NCBI RefSeq assembly: GCF_900114585.1
Contig: NZ_FOTL01000014.1
Coordinates: forward strand, 1-46,011
Length of the DNA: 46,011 nucleotides
Source: Methanobrevibacter olleyae
Lineage (GTDB): Archaea; Methanobacteriota; Methanobacteria; Methanobacteriales; Methanobacteriaceae
Direction of reading: 5' to 3'
Part shown: positions 1 through 8,171 of the stretch, one piece after another
How positions within the stretch are numbered: the first letter of the stretch is position 1
How the letters are laid out: each line of letters opens with the position of its first letter
The notes under the pieces: generated by a model
What the model saw: the letters and a program-made list of their open reading frames with translations, nothing else
Told to the model about the DNA's origin: nothing
Database searches by the model: none
Made by a program: the position numbers and the translations under genes

Positions 1-212
1 GATCCACATACTGGACAAACTGGATTGACATATGAAAATGTGTTATTTTCATCTAAAAATAGTTTTTGATTATTATTTTTAATTTTTGGTCTTTTATTGA
101 GCCTTTTCTCAATAATTTCATTGGGATTTATTTTTTCATTTTTAAAATCAAAAAGTTTAAGTTGTATGAAGTTTATATTAGTATTGAGGACAAATTTGTT
201 TTGTTTAGTCAT
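1..212 (-). CDS. Transposase, N-terminal part (gene runs off the window)
   Basis: An open frame reads leftward from ATG at 212 to the window edge, giving 70 residues beginning MTKQNKFVLNTNINF. It has a lysine/asparagine-rich middle (residues about 37-50) and ends in a zinc-knuckle-like CPVCG (residues 65-69). A basic N-terminus followed by a CxxC pair is common in insertion-sequence transposases of Methanobrevibacter. I infer a transposase from this and from a transposase C-terminus on the same strand at the other end of the window. A GAGG lies 14 nt upstream of the ATG, which is far for a ribosome binding site. The element's outer end may be near 382-400 (GGCGGACACCCTTAAACTG). I cannot name the IS family. 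Confidence 0.6.
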   Translation of the reverse strand, partial: MTKQNKFVLNTNINFIQLKLFDFKNEKINPNEIIEKRLNKRPKIKNNNQKLFLDENNTFSYVNPVCPVCG

Positions 213-619
213 AAAATATTATTTGTCCTCACTTATTTAAATAATTTACTATTTTTAAATCCTTTATTTCAAAATTAAAGAAAAAAATAACCTATTTTTA
301 TTTAACGAAGAAAAAAATAAAAAAATAAAAAAAGCCTATAAAATTTTACAGTCTCAAGAAATTTAAAAAAATATATTTTTGGCGGACACCCTTAAACTGT
401 TTATATAAGCTTATATTAAATTTAAATTTTTTTTATAGAATATTATAATAATTTTTAGAAAGTTTATTATTATTTTTTTAATTAAATTTTATTGATATGA
501 TTTTAACTATTAAGTTTATCTTTTTCAAATTTAAAAATAATAATCTATTTATTTTATTTTTTTCATAAATATAAATAATTAAAATTTATTTATTTATTTT
601 AAATTCATGGAGATAAAAT
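213..619. other. Intergenic: insertion-sequence flank and upp promoter region
   Basis: This stretch has no gene. It holds a 26-bp element at 332-357 that recurs near 5.8-5.9 kb, a GC-richer patch at 382-398 that may be the insertion-sequence end, and a TATA-like TTTATATAAG just after it (about 400-410) that could drive upp. The rest is AT-rich leader. Confidence 0.4.
332..357 (+). repeat. 26-bp near-palindromic element, copy 1
   Basis: The sequence begins AAGCCTATAAAATTTTACAG and ends TCTCAA. The reverse complement of 5801-5826 matches it at 24 of 26 positions by eye, and 5879-5903 is a more diverged copy. The core TATAAAATTTTATA is self-complementary. Function unknown; it may be a small repeat family or a two-way terminator. 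Confidence 0.5.
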
Positions 620-1246
620 ATGAATGAAATTGTTTTAAATCATCCTTTAATTACACATAAATTAGCTATTTTAAGAGATATAAATACAGGTACTAAAGAG
701 TTTAGAGAACTTGTTACAGAGATATCCACTCTTTTATGTTATGAAGCAACTAAAGATGCTGAACTTGAAGCGACAGAAATTGAAACTCCTTTAGAGAAGA
801 TGCAAACAGCTAAACTAAATGAAGATAATTATGCAGTTGTACCTATCTTAAGAGCAGGTATGGGTATGGTTGAAGGAATTATTAATGTAATTCCTAATGC
901 TAAAGTAGGTCATATTGGTCTTTATCGCAGTGAAGAAACATTCCAGCCTGTTGAATATTATTATAAAATGCCTGATGGCATTGCTGATAGAATAGCTATG
1001 ATTATAGATCCTATGCTTGCAACTGGCGGAAGTGCCTCAGCAACTATTGATAGATTAAAAGAAGACGGTGTTAAAGCAATTAAACTTTTATCTATTGTTG
1101 CTGCACCTGAGGGAATTAAAGTTATTGAAGCAAATCACCCTGATGTTAAAATTTACTGTGCAACAGTAGATAAAGGATTAAATGAAAATAAATATATCGT
1201 TCCAGGTCTTGGAGATGCTGGAGATAGGATATATGGTACAAAATAA
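620..1246 (+). CDS. upp: Uracil phosphoribosyltransferase
   Basis: Uracil salvage enzyme: converts uracil and PRPP to UMP and pyrophosphate in the cytoplasm. The 208-residue length is standard for the family. The PRPP loop is clear at residues 130-140 ([11 protein letters not shown]), preceded by the GHIGLYR strand-loop (97-103). The C-terminus carries the uracil-binding [12 protein letters not shown] segment. The start is supported by GGAGAT about 5 nt before the ATG. It stands alone: the next gene is 640 bp away, and no hairpin terminator is obvious, only T-rich sequence. No permease gene is nearby. Confidence 0.96.
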   Translation: MNEIVLNHPLITHKLAILRDINTGTKEFRELVTEISTLLCYEATKDAELEATEIETPLEKMQTAKLNEDNYAVVPILRAGMGMVEGIINVIPNAKVGHIGLYRSEETFQPVEYYYKMPDGIADRIAMIIDPMLATGGSASATIDRLKEDGVKAIKLLSIVAAPEGIKVIEANHPDVKIYCATVDKGLNENKYIVPGLGDAGDRIYGTK

Positions 1247-1887
1247 CAACCTAAACTTTTTAAAGCTTTGTCTTTAGAACCTTAGTTAAAATTTTATTAA
1301 TTTTATGAGTATCTAGGCTTAATTTTTACTTTTTTTTACTTGTTTGGTTTTTAAATTAAAGTTTTGGATAAATTTTAATACTTCTTTTTTTAGTATTTAT
1401 TTTACTTTTCCCATTTCGATTATAATTATTTTTAATAATTTTTTTTAAATAATTTCATTGACCTATTTTTTATATAAAAATAACTTATATTAATCTTAAT
1501 TTAGAATTATTTCAATAAATTTATATATTTATTTAAATAATTATTATATATGAAAAGATTATTATTAATTAGATTTTTATTCAATATTTCATAAAAATAA
1601 AGATAAATTTTTATTTTTATTTAATTTAAATATTTTTAATCTATTTTTTTAATATAATCTTAATCTTTGATTGTTTATTTTAATTTAAATTTTTAAATGA
1701 ATTAATTTAATTTAATATTTTAGATTAGTTAATTTAATTTAATTTAATTTTTTAAATGAATTAATTTAATTTAATATTTTAGATTAGTTAATTTAATTTA
1801 ATTTAATTTTTTAAAATAAATTAATTTAATTTAGCCTTTTAAATAAAATAAACAGTAGTGGTCGAATTTTTTATATAATGTGGTGTT
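1247..1887. other. 640-bp intergenic region
   Basis: No coding stretch or RNA gene is visible. The first half is T-rich sequence downstream of upp. The second half is a tandem array (see 1691-1835). A TATA-like TTTTTATATAAT at 1867-1878 sits only about 15 nt before the next start codon, too close for the usual 26-nt spacing to a leaderless start. Confidence 0.5.
1691..1835. repeat. Tandem repeat, 59-bp period, about 2.5 copies
   Basis: The block beginning TTTTAAATGAATTAATTTAA recurs at 1691, 1750 and (diverged, truncated) 1809. It lies just upstream of the DUF2193 gene and contains only A/T-rich words. Confidence 0.75.
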
Positions 1888-3390
1888 ATGATGAAAGAAT
1901 TATATGAAAAAATGATTAATGAATCAATGGCTGCTTTAAAAGCAGATATTGAAGTAATTTCTGAAAACAGATATGATGACTTTAAAATCACTGATGCAAA
2001 ACCTTATGCAGATGCAGTAGCTGAAATGACTTGTCTTGATAATCAAGCGGAATCTGTAATTAACTTACACAAAAAATCTGTAGCAAGCCATTACAAAGTA
2101 TTAAGTTCTATTGCTGATACAATAATACCTGAAGATGATCCTTTTATTGAACATTTTCAAACTCCTCCAGTCCTTGAAATTTTATGTGAGGAAGACGGTG
2201 ACTTTGCAGACAGTTTAGATGTATTTATTAAATCTATTGCTGATAATGAAGCATTAGTTGCAAAAGAATCTATTCGTCGTTATGGTGGATTCTATGGTCC
2301 TACTTGTGTAGTGGACTTTGCTTTAATGCCTGGTAGTACCTCTAATGTAGTAAACCAAATCTTAAAAACTGTTAATATACCAACTCCCCATAAACAAGCA
2401 ATTTTATCTGCTAAATCTTGGGGTATGAACACTTCTTATGGTATTGGTGATGCATTTACTAATGCTCTTGAAGCTGGTGCAACTGCAGCTGAAGCAACTG
2501 CAAAAGAAATTGAAGCTTTACAAATGATCTATAGAGAACCTATAGAAGCTCAAGGTACTTTAATGGATGATGCAGGCCATTCCTCCTTTGATGTAAGAAA
2601 GTTCATGTTAGATTACAAAAAAGAAATGAGAGATGTTGTTAAAGCAGCAATGGATGATGGTGTACATTATGGTAACATTGTAACTGTTCCAGCTTACTGT
2701 GTAGGTGATATTGGTCACCACATTGGTCAAGCAAGCTATAATATGTGTAAAGATGATGTAATCTTAGCGGTTATACAAGCAACTGCAAAAGTTATGGAAT
2801 CTACTTTAAGAGATAATGTTGACAATTTCTTACACCCATCTCAAGTATTGAACTTAGCTACTGGTGCAACTGCATGTGCAACTGAATATATCCTTGAATT
2901 AGATGGATTTAACGCTCCTATGGTTGTAGATTTATTAAATAAAAGATTCCACAACTATGTACAACAATACCCTACTAGAGGAGCAGCTGCAGAATTACAC
3001 AACTGTGACTTTATGGACATGATTTATAGAGGTTTCAATGCTATCAGTGGAGCTAGAAAAGCAAGAAGCAGTGAAAACCTTGAACTCATTCCTATAATCA
3101 ATGGATTTGCTGTTGATTTAGGTGCAATTAAACATAATGAAGTTCTTATGAACCCACAAAGATACACCTATCCTGCATGTGGTATTACAGTAAGGTTCTC
3201 CTCACTTATGAGACTTGCAGATTATCCATGTTTACTTACTTCAGAACCTGTAACTGCAACTATGATGACAAACGTAATTGCACTTAATAAAGATGTACCT
3301 GGCTCTCCTGTAAGAGGCTGTAAAAACTGTGCATCTTCAACCTTAGTTGATGCTAAACATGAATACTGTCAATGGAGAGAATCTGTATAG
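1888..3390 (+). CDS. DUF2193-family protein of methanogens
   Basis: This 500-residue soluble protein resembles the methanogen-restricted DUF2193 family, whose function is not established. There is no signal peptide and no membrane segment. Visible traits are an alpha-helical N-terminus, several conserved-looking Gly/His stretches (GDIGHHIGQ near residue 277), many cysteines, and a C-terminal CKNC-type pair (RGCKNCASS, about 475-483) that could bind metal. Codon use is cleaner and GC higher than in neighbours, which fits high expression. The start may be the second of two adjacent ATGs (1891), because GGTG lies only 2 nt before the first and 5 nt before the second. The family call is from memory of sequence character, not a search. 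Confidence 0.7.
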   Translation: MMKELYEKMINESMAALKADIEVISENRYDDFKITDAKPYADAVAEMTCLDNQAESVINLHKKSVASHYKVLSSIADTIIPEDDPFIEHFQTPPVLEILCEEDGDFADSLDVFIKSIADNEALVAKESIRRYGGFYGPTCVVDFALMPGSTSNVVNQILKTVNIPTPHKQAILSAKSWGMNTSYGIGDAFTNALEAGATAAEATAKEIEALQMIYREPIEAQGTLMDDAGHSSFDVRKFMLDYKKEMRDVVKAAMDDGVHYGNIVTVPAYCVGDIGHHIGQASYNMCKDDVILAVIQATAKVMESTLRDNVDNFLHPSQVLNLATGATACATEYILELDGFNAPMVVDLLNKRFHNYVQQYPTRGAAAELHNCDFMDMIYRGFNAISGARKARSSENLELIPIINGFAVDLGAIKHNEVLMNPQRYTYPACGITVRFSSLMRLADYPCLLTSEPVTATMMTNVIALNKDVPGSPVRGCKNCASSTLVDAKHEYCQWRESV

Positions 3391-3530
3391 CTTTTAATTG
3401 TTTTTCAAAATATGATTTGTAGAGGTTTTAATTGTTTTTCAAAAATAGAATCTTTATAGACATCTCAAAAAGAGAAATTTATAAATTTAAATTTAATTAA
3501 ACTTTTATCTTAATTATTTTTTATTTTTTT

Positions 3531-3608
3531 AAATAGAATTTAATTAGTCCTATGATTAATTATTTTTTTAAATAGAATTTAATTAGTCCTATGATTAATT
3601 ATTTTTTA
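3531..3608. repeat. Tandem direct repeat, 39 bp, two copies
   Basis: AAATAGAATTTAATTAGTCC begins at 3531 and again at 3570, and the copies look identical over 39 bp. They lie between the DUF2193 gene and the aquaporin gene. Another short repeat (TTTTAATTGTTTTTCAAAA) occurs twice just after the DUF2193 stop, near 3392 and 3427. Confidence 0.8.
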
Positions 3609-3698
3609 TTTCTTTTAATGTTTAATTAATTTAATTCTTATCTTAATTAAAGCTTTTAGATTTAATAAACTATTTAAAATTAATTATGGAGGGAAAAT

Positions 3699-4472
3699 AT
3701 GGCTTCTTGTAATATTGAAAAGAAATTCTTAGCAGAACTTTTAGGAACGCTTTTCCTTGTATTCTTTGGTACAGGTGCTGCTGTTGTAACTTTACTTATT
3801 TCTGATAGTGTAAGTCCTGGAACTGCAGGTATTGGATTACTAGGTGGTCTTGGAGACTGGATAGCTATTGCATTAGCATTTGGTTTAACTGTAATGGCTT
3901 GTATTTATTTATTTGGAAAAATATCTGGTGCACATTTAAACCCTGCAGTAACTATTGGCTTACTTGTAAGTAAAAATATTTCTTTAAAAGATAGTGTTTA
4001 CTACATTTTAGCTCAAGTTATTGGTGCATGTTTAGGTAGCTTATTATTATATCTATGTTTAGGTTCTCCTGCTGTAACTGTTGGAGGATTAGGTGCTACT
4101 GCTCCTGGTTTAAATGTAGGTTATATTCCAGCTATGATTGCTGAATGTATTGGTACTTTCTTCTTAGTACTTGTTGTTATGGGTGTTGCAGTTGATGAGA
4201 AAGCAGAACCTGGATTTGCAGGTATTTCTATCGGTATGACTGTAACTGCTGTAATCGTTGTACTCGGTGCATTTACTGGCGCTTCTATTAATCCAGCACG
4301 TACCTTTGGTCCTTACTTAATGGATGTTTTACTTGGTGGAACTAACTTCTGGGCTTACTATCCTATTTATTTAGTTGGACCTATTGTTGGCGGTATCCTT
4401 GCAGCTTTAGTATACACTTACTTAGCTAAAGGAAACGATGCTTGTGCATTACCGCAGCCTTTCAAAGAATAA
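3699..4472 (+). CDS. aqpM: Aquaporin, AqpM type
   Basis: Membrane channel of the MIP family; the characterised archaeal AqpM passes water and, weakly, glycerol. The 257-residue protein has six hydrophobic segments and both half-helix motifs: HLNPAVT with NPA at residues 81-83, and SINPART with NPA at 198-200 followed by the conserved Arg201. Length matches AqpM (about 246) with a slightly longer Gly-rich loop at residues 38-52. GGAGGG 5 nt before the ATG confirms the start. A strong hairpin follows the stop (4476-4510), so it is a single-gene transcript. Confidence 0.95.
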   Translation: MASCNIEKKFLAELLGTLFLVFFGTGAAVVTLLISDSVSPGTAGIGLLGGLGDWIAIALAFGLTVMACIYLFGKISGAHLNPAVTIGLLVSKNISLKDSVYYILAQVIGACLGSLLLYLCLGSPAVTVGGLGATAPGLNVGYIPAMIAECIGTFFLVLVVMGVAVDEKAEPGFAGISIGMTVTAVIVVLGAFTGASINPARTFGPYLMDVLLGGTNFWAYYPIYLVGPIVGGILAALVYTYLAKGNDACALPQPFKE

Positions 4473-4475
4473 CAC

Positions 4476-4510
4476 TCAAGCTTTTTTGGCCTTCGGCCAA
4501 AAAAACTTGA
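4476..4510 (+). terminator. Strong hairpin after aqpM
   Basis: TCAAG, a T-run and GGCC-TTC-GGCC are followed by an A-run and CTTGA, so the whole 35 bp is nearly a perfect palindrome and can act on either strand. An almost identical palindrome (GGCC-TAC-GGCC) follows rrp42 at 21726-21758. Confidence 0.75.
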
Positions 4511-4562
4511 TTAAAATTTTTATAACTAATAATAAGTTAAAAACTTGGATTTATTTTTTTTT

Positions 4563-4788
4563 AAACTTTTAAAAGGTTTATTATTTTTTTAAGCTTTTAG
4601 AAAGTTTTTTATTCTTTTAAACTTTTAAAAGGTTTATTATTTTTTTAAGCTTTTAAAAGGTTTATTATTTTTTTAAGCTTTTAAAAGGTTTATTATTCTT
4701 TTAAGCTTTTAGAAAAGTTTATTATTCTTTTAAGCTTTTAGAAAAGTTTATTATTCTTTTAAACTTTTAGAAAAGTTTATTATTTTTT
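4563..4788. repeat. Tandem array, 28-29 bp period, eight copies
   Basis: Units starting AARCTTTTARAAR begin at about 4563, 4591, 4619, 4647, 4675, 4703, 4732 and 4761. Each unit contains a small self-complementary core (AAACTTTTAAAAGGTTT type) followed by a T-rich spacer. The array ends about 17 bp before the bile salt hydrolase start, so it forms most of that gene's upstream region. Confidence 0.85.
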
Positions 4789-4805
4789 AATTTGGAGAAT
4801 TATTT

Positions 4806-5783
4806 ATGTGTACTGCAAGTGAATATTTTACAGAAAATCATTATTTTGGTAGAAATTTTGACTATGAAATCTCATACAATGAAAGAGTTTGTATAACTCC
4901 AAGAAATTATGAGTTTAAATTCAGAAAAATAGAAGATATGGAATCTCATTATGCAATTATAGGAATAGCTGCAGGTATTGATGAATATCCTTTATATTAT
5001 GATGCTTGTAATGAAAAAGGAGTAGCTATTGCAGGGCTTAACTTTGCAGGCAATGCTGTTTATAGAGAAATAGATGAGGATATGGTAAATGTAACTCCAT
5101 TTGAATTTATTCCTTATTTATTATCTCAAGCAGATTCTATAGAAGATGTAAAAAACTTACTTGAAAATCTTAATTTAGTAAATATTAATTTTTCAGAAAG
5201 TTTACCTTTATCTCCACTTCATTGGATGATATCAGACAAGAACTCTTCTATTATTGTGGAACCATTGGAAGATGGATTGAAAGTTTATGATAACCCTGTT
5301 GGAGTTTTAACTAATAATCCAACCTTTGATATACAATTATTTAATTTAAATAATTATAGGAATTTATCTATTAAAACACCAGAAAATACCTTTTCTAAAA
5401 ATTTAGAATTAGATGCTTATAGTAGAGGTATGGGTGCTATTGGACTTCCTGGTGATTTGTCTTCTCTATCAAGGTTTGTAAAAGCAGCATTTACTCGTGA
5501 AAATTCAACTTCTGAGACTGGTGAATCAGAAAGTGTTTCTCAATTTTTCCATATTTTATCATCAGTTGAACAACAAAAAGGTTTAACATTTATTGATGAT
5601 CCAGATGTATATGAATATACTATTTATACATCTTGCTATAATACAGATGAATGTATCTTATATTATAAAACATATTATAATCATCAAATAACTGCAGTTG
5701 ATTTAAATAAGGAAAATCTTGATGGGGATAATTTGATTGTTTATCCTTTTATTGATGAAGCACAAATTAACTTTATAAATTAA
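4806..5783 (+). CDS. Choloylglycine hydrolase (bile salt hydrolase family)
   Basis: Ntn-hydrolase that cleaves the amide bond of conjugated bile salts or related acyl amides. The 325-residue length is typical. The protein starts Met-Cys, so Cys2 becomes the nucleophile after Met removal. Other expected active-site residues are in place: Arg16 and Asp19 (FGRNFDYE), Asn79 (GLNFAGN), Asn170/171 (LTNNP) and Arg223 (SRFVKAAF). No signal peptide is seen, so it is cytoplasmic. GGAG lies upstream of the ATG. Homologues occur in gut Methanobrevibacter and are thought to derive from bacteria. Substrate choice between bile salts and penicillin-type amides cannot be read from sequence alone. A tandem array occupies its upstream region. 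Confidence 0.9.
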   Translation: MCTASEYFTENHYFGRNFDYEISYNERVCITPRNYEFKFRKIEDMESHYAIIGIAAGIDEYPLYYDACNEKGVAIAGLNFAGNAVYREIDEDMVNVTPFEFIPYLLSQADSIEDVKNLLENLNLVNINFSESLPLSPLHWMISDKNSSIIVEPLEDGLKVYDNPVGVLTNNPTFDIQLFNLNNYRNLSIKTPENTFSKNLELDAYSRGMGAIGLPGDLSSLSRFVKAAFTRENSTSETGESESVSQFFHILSSVEQQKGLTFIDDPDVYEYTIYTSCYNTDECILYYKTYYNHQITAVDLNKENLDGDNLIVYPFIDEAQINFIN

Positions 5784-5800
5784 TTTAATTTTTTATTTTT

Positions 5801-5903
5801 TTGAGGCTATAAAATTTTATAGGCTTAAATTTATTTTTAATTATTTTATTTATAAATAAATAATAAATTTTTATTTTTAAGCCTAAACTTTTTTACAATC
5901 TCA
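5801..5903. repeat. Inverted pair of the 26-bp element between converging genes
   Basis: 5801-5826 (TTGAGGCTATAAAATTTTAT then AGGCTT) is the reverse-complement form of the element at 332-357. 5879-5903 (AAGCCTAAACTTTTTTACAA then TCTCA) is a diverged forward copy. They face each other between the bile salt hydrolase and the minus-strand FUSC-like gene and could fold as one long hairpin, suiting a two-way terminator. Confidence 0.5.
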
Positions 5904-6043
5904 TTTTTTTTAATTTTTTATTAGTATTATTTTTTTAAAAAACCCTTTAGCTTTTTTACTTTTTTATCAGTATTATTTCTATAATATTTAACTGGTGCTG
6001 GACTTATTAATCTTGAATCTTATAGAAAAGAAATGATTATATT

Positions 6044-7807
6044 TTAGTTGTAATTAGTCAAATGATTCTCTTTAATAATATATGCTATTGTATTTAAAAG
6101 CATTTTTTCTTTAATATCTTCTATTTTTTCAATATCAATATCTTCTTTATTAATTATTTTAACTATATTCTCTTTCATACCTTCATTTAATTCAATTATT
6201 TCTAAATAATTTAGCATTGCATTAGCTAATTCATTTATTTCTTTCTGTTTTTTATGGATTTCATTTTCCTCAATGTTCTCACTTAAAAGATTAGCTATAA
6301 CAATTAGAGAATATTTTTCATCAACACCAGTCCCTAAGCATTTTTCCTTAATTAGATATATAAGCTTATTATTTGCTTTTTGGTATAGTTTCATATTGAT
6401 TTGAGATTCTTTTTCTAGTGAATAAGGCATTATAATTAAACTAAGTACTAAAGATACAAGAATTGCAAGTGAAGTCCAAATAATCTTTAATGGAAGAGCT
6501 AAAGCTAGTGGAATATATTTTAATGATACAGTTAGAGATAAAATTGCTGTCAATGTGCTTCTATAAAATAAATCATCAATTTTTAAGATTAATAAATAAA
6601 ATAGAATAATTAAAGCTATTATAATTAATATATCAGACACTAGGAAATTCATCAACTGTACTGAAACTATCATAATAATGAAAAGAATGATTGCTAAAAA
6701 GGTAGTTTTTAACTTAATCTTATAGTTTCTTATCATGTCATTTGTATATGGTAAAAGAGTTACAACAGATGTAAAATATAACCACTTAATATATACAAGG
6801 TCAAATACAAATCCCAGTATTTGCCATAAAATTGTTATAAAGGCCATCTTTAAGGCAAAACTAAATTTAATAGAATGTTTTGAAAATGAAAATTTTAAAA
6901 AATTTTTTACTCTTTGACTAATATAATTTTTATCTAATTCTATACCTTTATTTTCTTTTATTTTCTTGTTTAGTTCATTATTAATCACTTTAAAGTTTAA
7001 TAGAACTAAATACATCTCTTTTGTTTTTATATCATTGTAATTTAATTCAATCTCTTCTTTGTTTTTTAATTTTTCTAAAATGTTTTTCATATAATTTAAT
7101 TCATTTTTATTAAAATCACCTTTAGCAATTAAAATACCTATATATTGAAGTGATTTCACTATGTTTAAAACTTGTTCTTGTTTTTTTGTTGCAATTAATT
7201 TATAGCTTAGATTATCAAATATGCTAAGATAAAAGCTTTTCTGCACATTGAAGCTTATATTATCAACAGCTTTATCTTTTAGTTTTAAATCAATTGCATT
7301 ATCAATTTCATTTAATAGCTTATCTATAGTTCTTTTTGAGCTTTTATATTCTTTTGTGTGATTTATGATAATATTTAATAAAACTATAAATGCTGCACCA
7401 AATAAAAGTGAAAAAAGCCTCATTGTAAGTAAATCAATAGTTATAGGCTTAGATAACATTATAAAATAAGCAATTAAATATCCCATATATGAATTTTTAC
7501 TAAATAAATAATAGGAACTAAATGTTATGCTAAAAACAGCTAAAAAATTAAGTATTATTCCTATGGCTGTTGTTTGATAGGAATTATAAAAAGCAATAAG
7601 TGTAAGTGCCCATAATGCAAATAAAATCTTTAAAAAAGAGGTTTTAGGTTTAAAAGAAAGATCTTTGTCTAAAGTGAGCACTGCTATAAATAGTATCATT
7701 AAGCCAAGTGGAAGGTTTTCTATTCCAAATAAAAAACCGTATATTCCTAAAAATAGTATGATTATTACAGCAAGCAATGTTTTCTTTTTAATTTCTTCTT
7801 TTTTCAT
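6044..7807 (-). CDS. FUSC-like (fusaric-acid-resistance-type) membrane protein
   Basis: The 587-residue protein has the layout of the FUSC/aromatic acid exporter superfamily. An N-terminal cluster of about six hydrophobic segments (residues 10-150) is followed by a charged helical cytoplasmic region (about 150-310), a second membrane cluster (about 315-470) and a C-terminal cytoplasmic helical domain. Family members export aromatic acids or drugs, or act as accessory efflux parts; the substrate here is unknown. It converges on the bile salt hydrolase gene, which leaves open a link with amphipathic acid stress, but nothing shows co-regulation. No strong ribosome binding site precedes the ATG. 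Confidence 0.65.
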   Translation of the reverse strand: MKKEEIKKKTLLAVIIILFLGIYGFLFGIENLPLGLMILFIAVLTLDKDLSFKPKTSFLKILFALWALTLIAFYNSYQTTAIGIILNFLAVFSITFSSYYLFSKNSYMGYLIAYFIMLSKPITIDLLTMRLFSLLFGAAFIVLLNIIINHTKEYKSSKRTIDKLLNEIDNAIDLKLKDKAVDNISFNVQKSFYLSIFDNLSYKLIATKKQEQVLNIVKSLQYIGILIAKGDFNKNELNYMKNILEKLKNKEEIELNYNDIKTKEMYLVLLNFKVINNELNKKIKENKGIELDKNYISQRVKNFLKFSFSKHSIKFSFALKMAFITILWQILGFVFDLVYIKWLYFTSVVTLLPYTNDMIRNYKIKLKTTFLAIILFIIMIVSVQLMNFLVSDILIIIALIILFYLLILKIDDLFYRSTLTAILSLTVSLKYIPLALALPLKIIWTSLAILVSLVLSLIIMPYSLEKESQINMKLYQKANNKLIYLIKEKCLGTGVDEKYSLIVIANLLSENIEENEIHKKQKEINELANAMLNYLEIIELNEGMKENIVKIINKEDIDIEKIEDIKEKMLLNTIAYIIKENHLTNYN

Positions 7808-8171
7808 TTTATCTATCTTTTCATTTTATTATTTATTCTATTATTTTTAGTATAATTATTTTTATCTTTAATTATCTATTAGAATTTATTTAGTATTTTT
7901 TATTATAACTCAATATTTAATTCTTTTTTGCATTGCTTTTTTATGAATCCTTTTGGTTTGTATGATTTGGACTGGTTCGTTTTTGGCGAACTCGAGTTTT
8001 AGTTCATGAAGTTTAGATAAGTTAGTATTATCTGGACTTAGTTATTTCTTATGAACTAAAGTTTTTGTTCGTAAAATTTGGATAAGTTCGCATTATTTTA
8101 TACAGTCCTAAATGAAAAAACTTAATAAGTATTAAATTAATATATGATATTATATAAAATGAGGTAATCAT
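7808..8171. other. Divergent intergenic region with degenerate repeats that can fold
   Basis: The part 7943-8108 is less AT-rich than its surroundings. Two imperfect copies of about 50 bp (from 7987 and 8052, offset 65 bp) contain TTTRGATAAGTT, and a weaker third copy lies upstream at 7943. The block can be closed by GGACTG (7969-7974) with CAGTCC (8103-8108). Inside lie GTTCG/CGAAC (7975-7991) and TTAGTTCAT with ATGAACTAA. It could be structured RNA or just decayed repeats. Confidence 0.4.

Noticed and set aside
66-278. Plus-strand reading frame at the left edge
   Set aside because: It is the shadow of the minus-strand transposase frame, which has a start codon, CxxC motif and better composition.
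1867-1878. TATA box for the DUF2193 gene
   Set aside because: The word is good but lies only about 15 nt from the start codon, so transcription from it would begin inside the gene.
4563-4788. CRISPR-like array
   Set aside because: The units are directly tandem with no unique spacers, and no cas gene is present.
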